The position numbers were made by a program, and so were the translations under genes. Under the pieces are notes generated by a model. The model saw only the letters and a list, made by a program, of their open reading frames with translations. It did not search any database and was not told the origin of the DNA. From contig NZ_JAFKOJ010000001.1 of assembly GCF_017303275.1 (NCBI RefSeq), positions 1,054,001 to 1,118,000 on the forward strand: DNA of 64,000 nucleotides, read 5' to 3'. The stretch is from Bacillus sp. NTK034. GTDB lineage: Bacteria; Bacillota; Bacilli; Bacillales; Cytobacillaceae. This document shows, piece by piece, positions 52,998 to 62,392 of the stretch (its first letter is position 1; each line of letters begins with the position of its first letter).

Positions 52998-54305
52998 TTG
53001 ATTCTGCATGATATTGAAACGGAAAGCCGTGATTTTATAGAAGAATTACAGTTGAACCGGCTCAAGCAGACAGTGGAAAGAGTATTTAATCATGTGCCTT
53101 TTTATCGGAAAAAGTTTTTGGAAAGTAATTTTGCACCTGAAGTTGTTAACAGCCTGGATGATATTCAAAAGCTGCCCTTTACTGTTAAAGCAGATTTGCG
53201 GGAACATTACCCATTCGGGCTTTTTGCTGTGGATAAAAAAGAAATTGTCCGTCTGCACGCTTCTTCCGGAACGAGCGGAAAACCGACTGTAGTGGGCTAC
53301 ACACGAAATGACATCAAAATGTGGAGCAATCTGATAGCCAGGGCAATCTCAATCGGAGGAGGCAAACCTGGCCAGACATTGCATAATGCTTACGGATATG
53401 GTCTCTTTACAGGTGGATTGGGACTGCATTATGGCAGTGAACAGCTTGGCATGGCTACAGTACCTGTTTCCGGAGGAAATACTGACAGACAAATTATGCT
53501 GATTCAAGACTTTAAGCCAGAAGTTATTTGCGGAACTCCTTCCTACATTCTCCATTTAGCAGAGAAGATGGAAGAGAGGGGAATAGACCCGGCGGATACA
53601 TCATTAAAGTTTGGGATTTTGGGTGCAGAGCCCTGGTCTGAAGAAATGAGGAAAACACTGGAAGCTAAGCTTGGGATTAAAGCATGCGATATTTATGGAC
53701 TGAGTGAAGTTCTGGGACCGGGAGTAGCTATGGAATGCCATGAATCTCAGGACGGGCTGCACATTGCTGAGGATCATTTTTATGCAGAGGTCATCGATCC
53801 GATAAAAATGATACCGCTTCCATACGGGGAGGAAGGTGAGCTTGTTTTTACAAGTTTAACGAAGGAAGCTTTTCCGGTGATCCGCTACCGGACGGGTGAT
53901 ATCGCCTCCCTTTCTAAAGAGAAGTGTATTTGCGGGAGAACTACGATTCGCATGAGCCGTGTGAAAGGCCGTTTAGACGATATGCTTAATGTAAATGGTG
54001 TAAACGTCTTTCCATCCGAAATCGAACGGTGCATTCTTCAGATGCCTGAGCTTTCTCCCCACTACTATATCCAAGTGTATAACAAGGGAAGTTTAAAAGT
54101 TTTAGAGCTTCATGCTGAATGGAGCGAGGAGTTTTATAGAGATATGGGAGAAGCAGAGCATGTACAAAAGAAGATCAAGGAAGCAGTGAAGCAAAATTGC
54201 TTTATTAACATTGGCCTTGTTCTCCATCCGCCGAAAACGCTGCCAAGATCGGAAGGGAAAGCTGTCAGGATTGTAAATACGGCAGTGAAAAAAGCAGTAA
54301 CCTGA
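52998..54305 (+). CDS. paaK: Phenylacetate-CoA ligase
   Basis: A 435-residue adenylate-forming enzyme that activates phenylacetate with ATP and CoA, the first step of the pathway. The P-loop SSGTSGKPTVVGYT, the AYGYGLFTGGLG substrate block, the A5 motif DIYGLSEVLGPG, and the A7-A8 region YRTGDIASL...RVKGRLDDMLNVNGVNVFP (partly quoted) are all present. TTG 52998 follows GGGAGGT. It is the first gene of the paaK-A-B-C-D unit. Confidence 0.95.
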   Translation: MILHDIETESRDFIEELQLNRLKQTVERVFNHVPFYRKKFLESNFAPEVVNSLDDIQKLPFTVKADLREHYPFGLFAVDKKEIVRLHASSGTSGKPTVVGYTRNDIKMWSNLIARAISIGGGKPGQTLHNAYGYGLFTGGLGLHYGSEQLGMATVPVSGGNTDRQIMLIQDFKPEVICGTPSYILHLAEKMEERGIDPADTSLKFGILGAEPWSEEMRKTLEAKLGIKACDIYGLSEVLGPGVAMECHESQDGLHIAEDHFYAEVIDPIKMIPLPYGEEGELVFTSLTKEAFPVIRYRTGDIASLSKEKCICGRTTIRMSRVKGRLDDMLNVNGVNVFPSEIERCILQMPELSPHYYIQVYNKGSLKVLELHAEWSEEFYRDMGEAEHVQKKIKEAVKQNCFINIGLVLHPPKTLPRSEGKAVRIVNTAVKKAVT

Positions 54306-54340
54306 ATGAATGATTTTTTAACTCGATAGGGGTGAATCAC

Positions 54341-55300
54341 GTGTCAGAAGCTCTTTTCTTTGAAGAGATGAAGGAAGAACAAAAATACGAGCAGTTCATG
54401 AAACGCATAAATACAGGAGAAAAAATTGAAGCGGATGATTGGATGCCGGAAGATTACAGAATAACATTAATCAAATTGATTTCGATGCATGGAATCAGTG
54501 AGATTATGGGAGCACTTCCTGAAAAGGAGTGGGTGCCAAAAGCCCCTACATTAAAACGAAAGCTGGGAATTATGGCAAAGGTGCAGGATGAGATGGGACA
54601 TGGACAGCTGCTGCTTCGTGTTGCAGAGGATTTAATGAAGCCTCTCGGGAAAACCCGCGAAGATATTATGCAGGATTTATTCAGCGGAAAACTGAAATTC
54701 CACAATGTTTTTCATATGGAGGCTCCAACATGGGGGGATGCCGGGCTGATCGGCTGGCTGGTTGACGGTGCTGCTATCATTACCCAGACCAATATGCTAA
54801 ATGCTTCATATGGACCCTATGCAAGAGCACTTAAAAGGATTTGCGCGGAAGAAGTTTTTCATGCCCAGCATGGTGAAGCAATCATCATGGCGCTGGCTGA
54901 AGGAACCGAGGAGCAGAAAGCGATGGTACAGGATGCGGTTAACCGCTGGTGGGAAGCGCTGTTAATGTTCTTTGGCCCCGGTGATGCCTCTACTACCGGC
55001 ACTTCCAAACAGGATATAACGATAAAATACAGAATCCGGACAAAGACGAACGAAGACTTAAGGCAGGACTTTTTTACAAAGTATATTCCCCGCGTTCTCT
55101 CGCTTGGCCTCAAACTGCCGGATGAGACAATGCATTTTGACAAGGATCAGGAGCATTGGATTTATAGACAGCCTGACTGGAATAAGTTCAAGGACATTAT
55201 TAAAAATAATGGTCCAAAATCTCAGGAGCGACTCGGACTCCGCCGTACAGCTTATGAGACTAACAAATGGGTGCGTGAAGCTCTCAATCCTGCAAACTAA
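54341..55300 (+). CDS. paaA: Phenylacetyl-CoA epoxidase subunit PaaA
   Basis: A 319-residue catalytic subunit of the ring 1,2-phenylacetyl-CoA epoxidase, a ferritin-like di-iron enzyme. Two iron-ligand motifs are visible: QDEMGHGQLL and EEVFHAQHGE. The LIGWLVDGAAI block is also typical. GTG 54341 follows AGGGGTGA; the GTG at 54332 overlaps that ribosome site. It would work in complex with PaaB and PaaC in the cytoplasm. Confidence 0.95.
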   Translation: MSEALFFEEMKEEQKYEQFMKRINTGEKIEADDWMPEDYRITLIKLISMHGISEIMGALPEKEWVPKAPTLKRKLGIMAKVQDEMGHGQLLLRVAEDLMKPLGKTREDIMQDLFSGKLKFHNVFHMEAPTWGDAGLIGWLVDGAAIITQTNMLNASYGPYARALKRICAEEVFHAQHGEAIIMALAEGTEEQKAMVQDAVNRWWEALLMFFGPGDASTTGTSKQDITIKYRIRTKTNEDLRQDFFTKYIPRVLSLGLKLPDETMHFDKDQEHWIYRQPDWNKFKDIIKNNGPKSQERLGLRRTAYETNKWVREALNPAN

Positions 55301-55324
55301 ACTGTTCAGATGGGGGGGATCCCT

Positions 55325-55675
55325 TTGGGAAACGAAGGATTTTATCAGGAATTCGAAGTCTTTAGTCAAAGAACCGATACCTCGCCTCTGCAATATCAAT
55401 TTTCCCTGCTGGCGCCAAATCGAGAGCTTGCACTGGTCATGGCACAGGAAAATTTTATGAGGAGAGAACCGGTTGCTGATATCTGGGTCGTCAAACGCTC
55501 TGATATCCGGAAGCTGACACTGGAAGAAAAGCAATCACTTCAGCGTCTGGACAACAAAGATTACCGCACGACAAAAGGATACGGATATTTGAAGAAAAAG
55601 TGGCGCCAATACGAGCAGGAAATGCTTGATGAAAAGGAAATTCTGTCATGGGGAGGGATGAAGAAAGGTGACTGA
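55325..55675 (+). CDS. paaB: Phenylacetyl-CoA epoxidase subunit PaaB
   Basis: A 116-residue non-catalytic subunit with the family blocks YQEFEVFSQRT, LAPNRELALVMAQENFMRR and WVVKRSDI. TTG 55325 follows GGGGGGATCC. It holds the PaaAC complex together. The C terminus (DYRTTKGYGYLKKKW) is longer than in proteobacterial PaaB, a common feature in Bacilli. Its end overlaps the paaC start by eight bases. Confidence 0.92.
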   Translation: MGNEGFYQEFEVFSQRTDTSPLQYQFSLLAPNRELALVMAQENFMRREPVADIWVVKRSDIRKLTLEEKQSLQRLDNKDYRTTKGYGYLKKKWRQYEQEMLDEKEILSWGGMKKGD

Positions 55676-56489
55676 GCCAGTTAGTAAAATGCCAATCGAT
55701 GCCAGGATTAAGCCGGCACTGACATCATTATTATATCAGCTTGCTGACGATGACTTCATACTTGCCTACCGGGGTTCAGAGTGGCTTGGCCTGGCACCTC
55801 ATATAGAGGAGGATGTCGCCTTTTCATCCATCAGCCAGGATACCATGGGCCATGCGGCCATGTTTTATCAGCTGCTGGAGGATCTCGGAGAAGGCAATGT
55901 AGACAGACTTGCACATGCAAGAGGAGCTTCTGAAAGGAAAAATGCTGTCCTTTTGGAGGTGGTCAATGGACCAGGTCATTACTTGTCTTCAGCACAATAT
56001 GACTGGGCATTCGCTGTAGTAAGAAATTATTTTTATATCCAAGCGAAAAAAATCAGATTGGACTCACTTAAAAATTCTTCCTATCGGCCTTTAGCCGAGG
56101 TGGCATTAAAGGTTAATATGGAGCTGTATTATCATCTCCTTCACTGGAAAACATGGTTTATCCAGCTGATGCAGGCTGGCGGGGAAGCCAGAACGAGGAT
56201 GGAAGCAGCCACTGGGAAGGTTTTAGCTGATTTTGAAGGAGTCCTAACATTGGGAGCGCTGGCAAAAGATATGGCGGAACATGGTCTCATTGATAAGGAA
56301 GAAATATTAAAGCAGCGCTGGCTGCTTAACATGAAGCCTGTTTTTGAATCTATCAATCTGGCAGTCTCAGAAGCAGACCTTGCAATGAAAAATGGAAATG
56401 GCCGCATAGGAGAGCATACTGCCGACCTTGAGGCGGCTTTAACCACTTTGAGCGAGGTGTATAACATAAATCCAGCTGCAAGCTGGTAA
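55668..56489 (+). CDS. paaC: Phenylacetyl-CoA epoxidase subunit PaaC
   Basis: A 273-residue ferritin-like structural partner of PaaA. The blocks YRGSEWLGLAPHIEEDVAFS, QDTMGHAAMFYQLL and VKVNMELYYHLLHWK-like (ALKVNMELYYHLLHW) are as expected. PaaC has lost the di-iron site and supports the complex. GTG 55668 overlaps the paaB stop, so translation is coupled. Confidence 0.93.
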   Translation: MTEPVSKMPIDARIKPALTSLLYQLADDDFILAYRGSEWLGLAPHIEEDVAFSSISQDTMGHAAMFYQLLEDLGEGNVDRLAHARGASERKNAVLLEVVNGPGHYLSSAQYDWAFAVVRNYFYIQAKKIRLDSLKNSSYRPLAEVALKVNMELYYHLLHWKTWFIQLMQAGGEARTRMEAATGKVLADFEGVLTLGALAKDMAEHGLIDKEEILKQRWLLNMKPVFESINLAVSEADLAMKNGNGRIGEHTADLEAALTTLSEVYNINPAASW

Positions 56490-56510
56490 GTTTTTTTAAG
56501 GGTGATGTAA

Positions 56511-57008
56511 ATGGAGCAGGATCAAATGTTGATAAAAACCGCGTTAGAAGCGCTTCATAATGTTAAAGACCCTGAAATAGATACCATTTCTATTGTTGAT
56601 TTAGGAATGCTGGAGCAAATTGAGGTGGAGGGCAATTCAGTATTGGTTAAACTCCTGCCTACTTTTATGGGATGCCCGGCACTGGATATCATTCGAAAAA
56701 ACGTTGAAACCGAGATAGGCAAGGCAGGGATTTTTGAAAAAATAGATGTCCAGTTTATCTATCATCCGCCCTGGACGTCTGACCGGGTAACAGAAACAGG
56801 AAGGATAAAGCTAAAAGAATTTGGGATTGCGCCGCCTCCAAAATTAATAAGTGAAACAGGCGAATGGCATGTGGATTGTCCTTTTTGCGGGTCCACATAT
56901 ACGACGATGGAAAACCTTTTTGGCCCTACAGCCTGCCGCAGTATTTTATACTGCAAATCCTGCAAAAACCCCTTTGAAGCTATGAAGCCTGTATCAACGA
57001 TGATGTAG
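56511..57008 (+). CDS. paaD: Phenylacetate pathway protein PaaD
   Basis: A 165-residue protein: an N-terminal DUF59/MIP18-type domain (VKDPEIDTISIVDLGML, TFMGCPALDII) and a C-terminal CxxC...CxxC pair (CPFCGS, CKSCKNPFE) that may bind a metal. It is needed for maturation of the PaaA di-iron centre. The gene is 21 bases after paaC. paaE, the usual reductase subunit, does not follow. Confidence 0.93.
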   Translation: MEQDQMLIKTALEALHNVKDPEIDTISIVDLGMLEQIEVEGNSVLVKLLPTFMGCPALDIIRKNVETEIGKAGIFEKIDVQFIYHPPWTSDRVTETGRIKLKEFGIAPPPKLISETGEWHVDCPFCGSTYTTMENLFGPTACRSILYCKSCKNPFEAMKPVSTMM

Positions 57009-57186
57009 CTATAAGGACTGTTATGAAAGCAGGTCAAATTTTTGTCTAATGCTATTTTTAAGATGCTTGTAAACTGTTAATCCTTCAATGATAAATTCCT
57101 GGAGACAGCACAAATAACATATGAATCCGGCTCCAGGAATACTATTAAATGAATCAAATCCACTAAACATGAAAGGAAGATGGCAA

Positions 57187-57492
57187 ATGGTAAAATTAAT
57201 CGCTCTTTATAAGCACCCTGAAAATAAGGAGGCATTTGATGACCATTATTTTAATACGCACGCGCCGCTTACAGCCAAAATTCCGGGTCTCCGCAAAATG
57301 GAGGTTACAAAAATTGTCGGCAGCCCTATGGGGGGCGAAGGGAAGTACTATTTGATGTGCGAAATGTACTACGACAGCCATGAAGCTTTACAGGAGGCTA
57401 TGAGAACAGATGAAGGCAAGGCATCAGGAAAAGACGCCATGAAATTTGCAGGTGATATTATCAGTCTTATGATTGGTGAGGAAGCAAAATGA
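57187..57492 (+). CDS. EthD-family protein
   Basis: A 101-residue ferredoxin-like-fold protein with the EthD pattern (LIALYKHPENKEAFDDHYF, HAPLTAKIPGLRKM). EthD-like proteins act in ring degradation but their reaction is often unknown. ATG 57187 follows AAAGGAAGA, with a conserved start; an earlier ATG at 57121 is not supported. The stop overlaps the next paaF gene by four bases. In Bacilli this gene is frequent in paa clusters. Confidence 0.85.
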   Translation: MVKLIALYKHPENKEAFDDHYFNTHAPLTAKIPGLRKMEVTKIVGSPMGGEGKYYLMCEMYYDSHEALQEAMRTDEGKASGKDAMKFAGDIISLMIGEEAK

Positions 57493-58268
57493 GTAAAAGC
57501 TATGAAGCTATTGAAGTTTCACAGCTTGGGAAGCTTGGTTTAATTGCATTAAACCGGCCAAAAGTCTTAAATGCAATCAACCGCCCTATGGTTTCAGAGA
57601 TTCTGGATGCGATGGAAGGGTTTGAGGCTGACAGCAGCATAAAGGCTATCGTATTAAGCGGCAATGGCAGAGCCTTTGCAGCCGGAGCAGATATTGATGA
57701 GATGGCAAACGACCAGGCAATAGATTTTGAGCTTCGCAATCAATTTAAGGATTGGGATCGCCTTGCCATGATCAAGAAACCGATTATCGGGGCGGTTCAT
57801 GGTTTTGCCCTTGGCGGGGGCTTTGAGCTTGCTTTATGCTGTGATTTGCTTTATGCCGCTGATAACGCGGAATTTGGCTTTCCTGAGGTAAACCTGGGAG
57901 TAATGCCAGGTGCAGGCGGAACGCAGAGGCTTACTAAGCTTGTCGGAAAAACGAAAGCAATGGAATGGCTTTTTACCGGTAAAAGAATCACCGCCAAAGA
58001 AGCGCTTCAACATGGCATCGTAAACCAGCTTATATCAGAGGAGCTTCTTTTGGAAGAAACGATGAAGGCGGCTGAACAAATTGCCAATCAGGCGCCAATT
58101 GCCATACGCCTCATAAAGGAAGCAGTTCTTAAAGCTGTAGATACTTCTTTAAATGAGGGAATGGAATTTGAACGGAAGAATTTTTATTTATTATTTTCGA
58201 CAGAAGATCAAAAAGAAGGAATGAATTCCTTTATTGAAAAACGCAAGCCGCAATTCAAAGGAAAGTAG
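57489..58268 (+). CDS. paaF: Enoyl-CoA hydratase PaaF
   Basis: A 259-residue crotonase-family hydratase for 2,3-dehydroadipyl-CoA. Oxyanion-hole motifs are AFAAGADIDEMA and GFALGGGFELALCCDLL, and the Glu pair is in FGFPEVNLGVMPGAGGTQRL. It overlaps the EthD-like gene (ATGA). It sits directly before a second crotonase, PaaG. Which of the two is PaaF and which PaaG rests on the Glu pattern and order. Confidence 0.9.
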   Translation: MSKSYEAIEVSQLGKLGLIALNRPKVLNAINRPMVSEILDAMEGFEADSSIKAIVLSGNGRAFAAGADIDEMANDQAIDFELRNQFKDWDRLAMIKKPIIGAVHGFALGGGFELALCCDLLYAADNAEFGFPEVNLGVMPGAGGTQRLTKLVGKTKAMEWLFTGKRITAKEALQHGIVNQLISEELLLEETMKAAEQIANQAPIAIRLIKEAVLKAVDTSLNEGMEFERKNFYLLFSTEDQKEGMNSFIEKRKPQFKGK

Positions 58269-58286
58269 AGGAGGTGTACATAGCAA

Positions 58287-59060
58287 ATGTTTGAAACGGT
58301 GAAATATGAGGTCGCAAACGGTGTTGCTTGGATTTCATTAAACCGGCCGGATAAACTGAATGCATTCACAGAACAGCTTAATAAAGAGGTTCAGCAGTCC
58401 ATAAAACAGGCAAGCCGGGATAAAGAAGTCAGATGCCTTGTTATCACAGGCGAAGGACGTGCATTTTGCTCTGGCCAGGACCTTCAGGGTGTAAATGAGG
58501 ATATGGATCATGGCGAGGTACTCCGCCGGTTCTATAATCCAATGATAATGGAGCTTCATAAATGTAAAAAACCGGTTATCGCTGCAGTCAATGGGGTGGC
58601 AGCAGGGGCAGGCATGAGTCTCGCATTAGCATGCGATTTCAGGCTTCTTTCTGATAAAGCCAGCTTTTTAGAAGCTTTTATCCATGTTGGGCTGGTGCCT
58701 GATGCCGGGAATCTCTACTTTCTGCCAAAACTGATCGGTCATGCGAAAGCCATGGAGCTTGCAGTGCTCGGTGAAAAGGTTAATGCACAGGAAGCCAAAG
58801 AGCTTGGCCTGGCTACCAGGGTAATTCCTATGGAGAAATGGAAGGATGAAATAACAGCTTTTGCAGAAAGGCTGGCCGGCATGCCGACAGCGGCCATTGC
58901 GATAATTAAGAAGAACCTGAAAGCGAGCTGGGAATCCACTTTAGAAGAATGTTTGGAGAGAGATGCACAGGGTCAGCGGCTGGCCGGCCTTACTCTTGAC
59001 CATAAAGAGGGTGTAGCCGCATTTATGCAAAAGCGAAAGCCTGTGTTTCAAGGGAAATAG
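58287..59060 (+). CDS. paaG: Ring-1,2-epoxyphenylacetyl-CoA isomerase PaaG
   Basis: A 257-residue crotonase-family isomerase that opens the epoxide ring to oxepin-CoA. The motifs are AFCSGQDLQGV and GVAAGAGMSLALACDFRLLS; the region of the second Glu reads IHVGLVPDAGNLYFLPKL, where Asp rather than Glu is seen, the PaaG-type pattern. GAGGAGGTGTACAT precedes the ATG. It is followed by a terminator, so paaH may need its own promoter. Confidence 0.9.
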   Translation: MFETVKYEVANGVAWISLNRPDKLNAFTEQLNKEVQQSIKQASRDKEVRCLVITGEGRAFCSGQDLQGVNEDMDHGEVLRRFYNPMIMELHKCKKPVIAAVNGVAAGAGMSLALACDFRLLSDKASFLEAFIHVGLVPDAGNLYFLPKLIGHAKAMELAVLGEKVNAQEAKELGLATRVIPMEKWKDEITAFAERLAGMPTAAIAIIKKNLKASWESTLEECLERDAQGQRLAGLTLDHKEGVAAFMQKRKPVFQGK

Positions 59061-59119
59061 ACTTTACTGGATGAAAGGACTTAGAATCCATTAAATTCTT
59101 TGCCCGTTTTTATGTTCTT

Positions 59120-59158
59120 CTTGCGAGCATCTCGTTTTGGGTGCTCGTCTTTTTTAAA
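59120..59158 (+). terminator. Terminator between paaG and paaH
   Basis: CGAGCATC/GGTGCTCG stem with TCTTTTTT. It would limit read-through into paaH-paaJ. Confidence 0.8.
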
Positions 59159-59177
59159 CTGAAAGGAGGATTACACC

Positions 59178-60044
59178 ATGAAAAATATTGTCGTAATCGG
59201 TTCAGGCGTAATGGGGCGGGGGATTGCGTATGTCAGTGCAGTAGGGGGATTTCACACCACCCTTGTAGACATCAGCCAAGAACAATTAATCCGTGCGGAA
59301 AAAGAGATTGATAGCATCTTTGAAAAAGGACTCATCAGGAATAAAATAACAGCAGTTGATATGGAAGCAGGCAAAAATCGTCTTACCTATTCTGTAAGTC
59401 TTGCTCAGCATGTAAGTGCAGCTGATCTTGTTATTGAGGCTGTCCCTGAAGTGATGGATATTAAGAAGAATATTTTTGAGGTGATTGATCAGCACGCACC
59501 TGAGCACTGCTGTTTTGCAACAAACACCTCTACCATGAGTCCAACCGAAATTGGATCATTTACAAAACGTCCGGACAAAGTGATTGCCATGCATTTCTTT
59601 AATCCCGTCCCCAAAATGCCACTTGTTGAAATTATTAAAGGGCTTGAAACAAGCGAAGAAACATCACAGTCAATTAAACGTGCTGCTGAGTTAATGGGGA
59701 AAGAAACAGTAGTCATTAATGAATTTCCAGGCTTCGTAACAAGCAGGATCAGTGCGCTCGTTGGAAATGAGGCATTTTATATGCTTCAGGAAGGTCTTGG
59801 CTCACCTGAAGAAATTGATAAGGCAATTAAGCTTGGGCTAAATTATCCGATGGGGCCATTCGAACTTGGCGACCTTGTCGGCCTTGATACGCGCCTGAAT
59901 AATTTAAAATACCTTTACAGCAAGCTGGGTGAAAAATATCGGCCGGCACCGCTCCTTGAACAATATGTTAAAGCAGGAAGGCTAGGGCGCAAAACGGGCA
60001 GGGGTGTTTATGATTACACTGCCAGAGAGGAAGTTAAGCAATGA
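59178..60044 (+). CDS. paaH: 3-hydroxyacyl-CoA dehydrogenase PaaH
   Basis: A 288-residue NAD-dependent dehydrogenase acting on 3-hydroxyadipyl-CoA. The Rossmann start VIGSGVMGRGIAYVSA, the catalytic region MHFFNPVPKMPLVEII (His) and the C-terminal helical domain NYPMGPFELGDLVGLDTRL are clear. AAAGGAGGATT precedes the ATG. The stop overlaps the ATG of the thiolase gene (ATGA). Similar to Hbd/FadB2 3-hydroxybutyryl-CoA enzymes, so the assignment rests on context. Confidence 0.9.
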   Translation: MKNIVVIGSGVMGRGIAYVSAVGGFHTTLVDISQEQLIRAEKEIDSIFEKGLIRNKITAVDMEAGKNRLTYSVSLAQHVSAADLVIEAVPEVMDIKKNIFEVIDQHAPEHCCFATNTSTMSPTEIGSFTKRPDKVIAMHFFNPVPKMPLVEIIKGLETSEETSQSIKRAAELMGKETVVINEFPGFVTSRISALVGNEAFYMLQEGLGSPEEIDKAIKLGLNYPMGPFELGDLVGLDTRLNNLKYLYSKLGEKYRPAPLLEQYVKAGRLGRKTGRGVYDYTAREEVKQ

Positions 60045-61237
60045 GAAAAGCAGTAATTGTGGATGCTGTCAGGACACCGATAGGAAGATATAAAGGTGTG
60101 TTAAAGGATATTCGCCCGGATGATTTAGGAGCCATCGTCATAAAGGCTCTGCTTGATAGAAACCCGATCGTGAATCCAGCAGAAATAGAAGAGGTCATAC
60201 TGGGAAATGCCAATCAGGCAGGAGAAGATAATCGCAATGTGGCCAGGATGGCAGCTTTGCTTGCCGGATTGCCTGTCGAAGTGTCTGCTTCAACTGTTAA
60301 CCGGCTTTGCGGGTCTGGTTTAGATGCTGTTAATTATGCTGCACGGGCCATTTTAGCCGGAGAAGGAGATATTTTTATTGCAGGCGGAACGGAGAGCATG
60401 ACACGTGCCCCATTTGTAATGGCAAAGCCAAGCAGCGAGTTTCCAAGAGGGAATATGGAGATGTATGACACAACCATTGGATGGAGATTTACAAACAGCA
60501 GGCTTGAGAAAATGTACGGTGCTGAAAGCATGCCCAAGACAGCAGAAAATGTTGCAGAAAAATATGGCATATCGCGTGAAGAACAGGATCTATTTGCTTT
60601 TGAAAGCCAGAAGAGAGCAAAAGCAGCTATTGAAAAAGGCAAATTCGACGATGAAATCATTCCAGTTACATACATGGATAAAAAAGGGGATGAAATAACC
60701 ATTTCACGTGATGAGCATCCCCGTCCGGAAACTACTTTTGAAAAGCTCGCAAGCTTAAAACCGATTTTTCAAGGCGGAACTGTAACGGCGGGCAATGCTT
60801 CAGGGGTTAACGACGGTGCGTCTGTATTGCTGATGATGTCAGAGGAAAAAGCGAGTGAACTTGGATTACAGCCCCTTGGAACTTATATTGTATCGGCAAC
60901 AGCAGGGCTTGAGCCTTCTATTATGGGGGCAGGTCCTGTTTATTCCACCCAGAAAGCTTTGAAGAGGGCTGGTCTTATGATGACTGATATAGACTTAATC
61001 GAGTTAAATGAAGCTTTTGCTTCACAATCCATTGCCTGCATAAAAGAACTTGGCGCCGATTCGGAGCGGGTAAATGTAAATGGCGGAGCGATAGCATTGG
61101 GCCATCCGCTTGGAGCGAGCGGTGCCCGTATTCTGACGACTTTATTGCATGAAATGAAGCGCAGGAATTCAAAATACGGCCTGGCAACGATGTGTGTGGG
61201 AGTTGGCCAGGGGATTTCTACAATTGTTGAGCGCTGA
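60041..61237 (+). CDS. paaJ: Acetyl-CoA acyltransferase (thiolase) PaaJ
   Basis: A 398-residue thiolase that cleaves 3-oxoadipyl-CoA to succinyl-CoA and acetyl-CoA. The catalytic Cys is in [13 protein letters not shown], the His in [18 protein letters not shown], and the second Cys in [10 protein letters not shown]. It overlaps paaH by four bases. Ends with a good terminator. A general acetyl-CoA acetyltransferase function cannot be excluded by sequence alone. Confidence 0.92.
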   Translation: MRKAVIVDAVRTPIGRYKGVLKDIRPDDLGAIVIKALLDRNPIVNPAEIEEVILGNANQAGEDNRNVARMAALLAGLPVEVSASTVNRLCGSGLDAVNYAARAILAGEGDIFIAGGTESMTRAPFVMAKPSSEFPRGNMEMYDTTIGWRFTNSRLEKMYGAESMPKTAENVAEKYGISREEQDLFAFESQKRAKAAIEKGKFDDEIIPVTYMDKKGDEITISRDEHPRPETTFEKLASLKPIFQGGTVTAGNASGVNDGASVLLMMSEEKASELGLQPLGTYIVSATAGLEPSIMGAGPVYSTQKALKRAGLMMTDIDLIELNEAFASQSIACIKELGADSERVNVNGGAIALGHPLGASGARILTTLLHEMKRRNSKYGLATMCVGVGQGISTIVER

Positions 61238-61239
61238 CC

Positions 61240-61268
61240 ATAGAGCTTTTTCACTCTATGGTTTTTAG
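61240..61268 (+). terminator. Terminator of paaJ
   Basis: ACCATAGAG/CTCTATGGT stem with TTTTT. Confidence 0.85.
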
Positions 61269-61370
61269 GGTTTATAAGGACTTTGGCGTGATGTATGAAG
61301 GCAGAGACAGTTAAATTATTTAGTATGCCGAAAAAGTATTGTTCAAAACTATCTACTTTTAGTACAATTG

Positions 61371-61392
61371 TATATAACGAATTTTTTCCGTT
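61371..61392. promoter_or_regulatory. Candidate PaaX operator before paaX
   Basis: TATATAACG-N9-CGTT, the same motif as at 52934-52955 in opposite orientation. It lies 34 bases before the paaX start and could be autoregulatory. Confidence 0.5.
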
Positions 61393-61425
61393 CAACCCAC
61401 AAGATGAAATGAGGATGAAAGCAAG

Positions 61426-62301
61426 TTGAATACAAGGTCAATGATTTTCACACTTTATGGCGATTATATTTCACATTATGGAAGCAAAATTTGGATTGGA
61501 AGCCTTATAAAGCTTTTAAGCGAATTTGGTCATAATGATCAGTCTGTAAGAGCAGCGATTTCAAGAATGAATAAGCAGGGATGGGTGAGCGCAGAAAAGA
61601 TCGGCAATAAAAGCTATTACTCCTTAACGCCTAGAGGGCAGAAAAGAATTGAGGAAGCGGCTAAGCGAATTTTTAAATTAAAACCTGAAGAGTGGGATGG
61701 CAAGTGGCGCATACTCATGTATACTATTCCGGAGGAAATCCGCAATGTGCGGGATGAATTGCGGAAGGAACTTGTTTGGAGCGGTTTTGGCTCCATGTCC
61801 AGCAGCTGCTGGATCTCTGCTAATAATCTTGAGAAACAAGTATTTGATTTGATTGAGAAATATGAAATTGCCGACTATGTTGATTTCTTTATTGCCAGGT
61901 ATGCAGGACCGCATAAGAATATCGAAATAGTTGAAAAAAGCTGGAACCTGACAGAGATAAATGATAGATACCAGGAATTTATCTCAGAATACAGCCAGAA
62001 ATATATCATCGATAAAAATAAAATCCAGAAGGGGAATATGACTGATGCAGAATGTTTTGTGGAAAGAACAAAGCTTGTGCATGAATACCGGAAATTCCTC
62101 TTTGTGGATCCGGGGCTCCCAGAAGAACTTCTTCCAGATAAATGGCTGGGCAGCCATGCTGCTGCTTTATTCAGTGAATATTATAAAGAACTGGCAGAAC
62201 CGGCATCAAGATTTTTTGAAAGTGTTTTTAAGGAAGGAAATGAACTTAAAAACAGAGATGCCGATTATGACGCATTAAATCATCCCTATATGGTGGAATA
62301 A
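61426..62301 (+). CDS. paaX: Phenylacetate-responsive repressor PaaX
   Basis: A 291-residue repressor with an N-terminal winged helix ([18 protein letters not shown]-like [19 protein letters not shown]) and the PaaX family C-terminal domains ([33 protein letters not shown]). In E. coli PaaX binds phenylacetyl-CoA and releases the paa promoters. TTG 61426 follows GAGGATGA. It ends with a long terminator. It is the only regulator in the cluster, so it probably controls it through the shared operator. Confidence 0.94.
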   Translation: MNTRSMIFTLYGDYISHYGSKIWIGSLIKLLSEFGHNDQSVRAAISRMNKQGWVSAEKIGNKSYYSLTPRGQKRIEEAAKRIFKLKPEEWDGKWRILMYTIPEEIRNVRDELRKELVWSGFGSMSSSCWISANNLEKQVFDLIEKYEIADYVDFFIARYAGPHKNIEIVEKSWNLTEINDRYQEFISEYSQKYIIDKNKIQKGNMTDAECFVERTKLVHEYRKFLFVDPGLPEELLPDKWLGSHAAALFSEYYKELAEPASRFFESVFKEGNELKNRDADYDALNHPYMVE

Positions 62302-62306
62302 GAAAG

Positions 62307-62352
62307 AGCCATCTTGCAGACGAGCAGGATGGCTCAATTTCTATTTTTATCA
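62307..62352 (+). terminator. Terminator of paaX
   Basis: GAGCCATCTTGC/GCAGGATGGCTC stem with GU pairs and a T-rich tail. Confidence 0.85.
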
Positions 62353-62392
62353 GTATATCTATTAAATCCTGCCGCAGTATCAATATAAAGAT

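Noticed and set aside
53349-53555. Minus-strand frame inside paaK
   Set aside because: Shadow of paaK.
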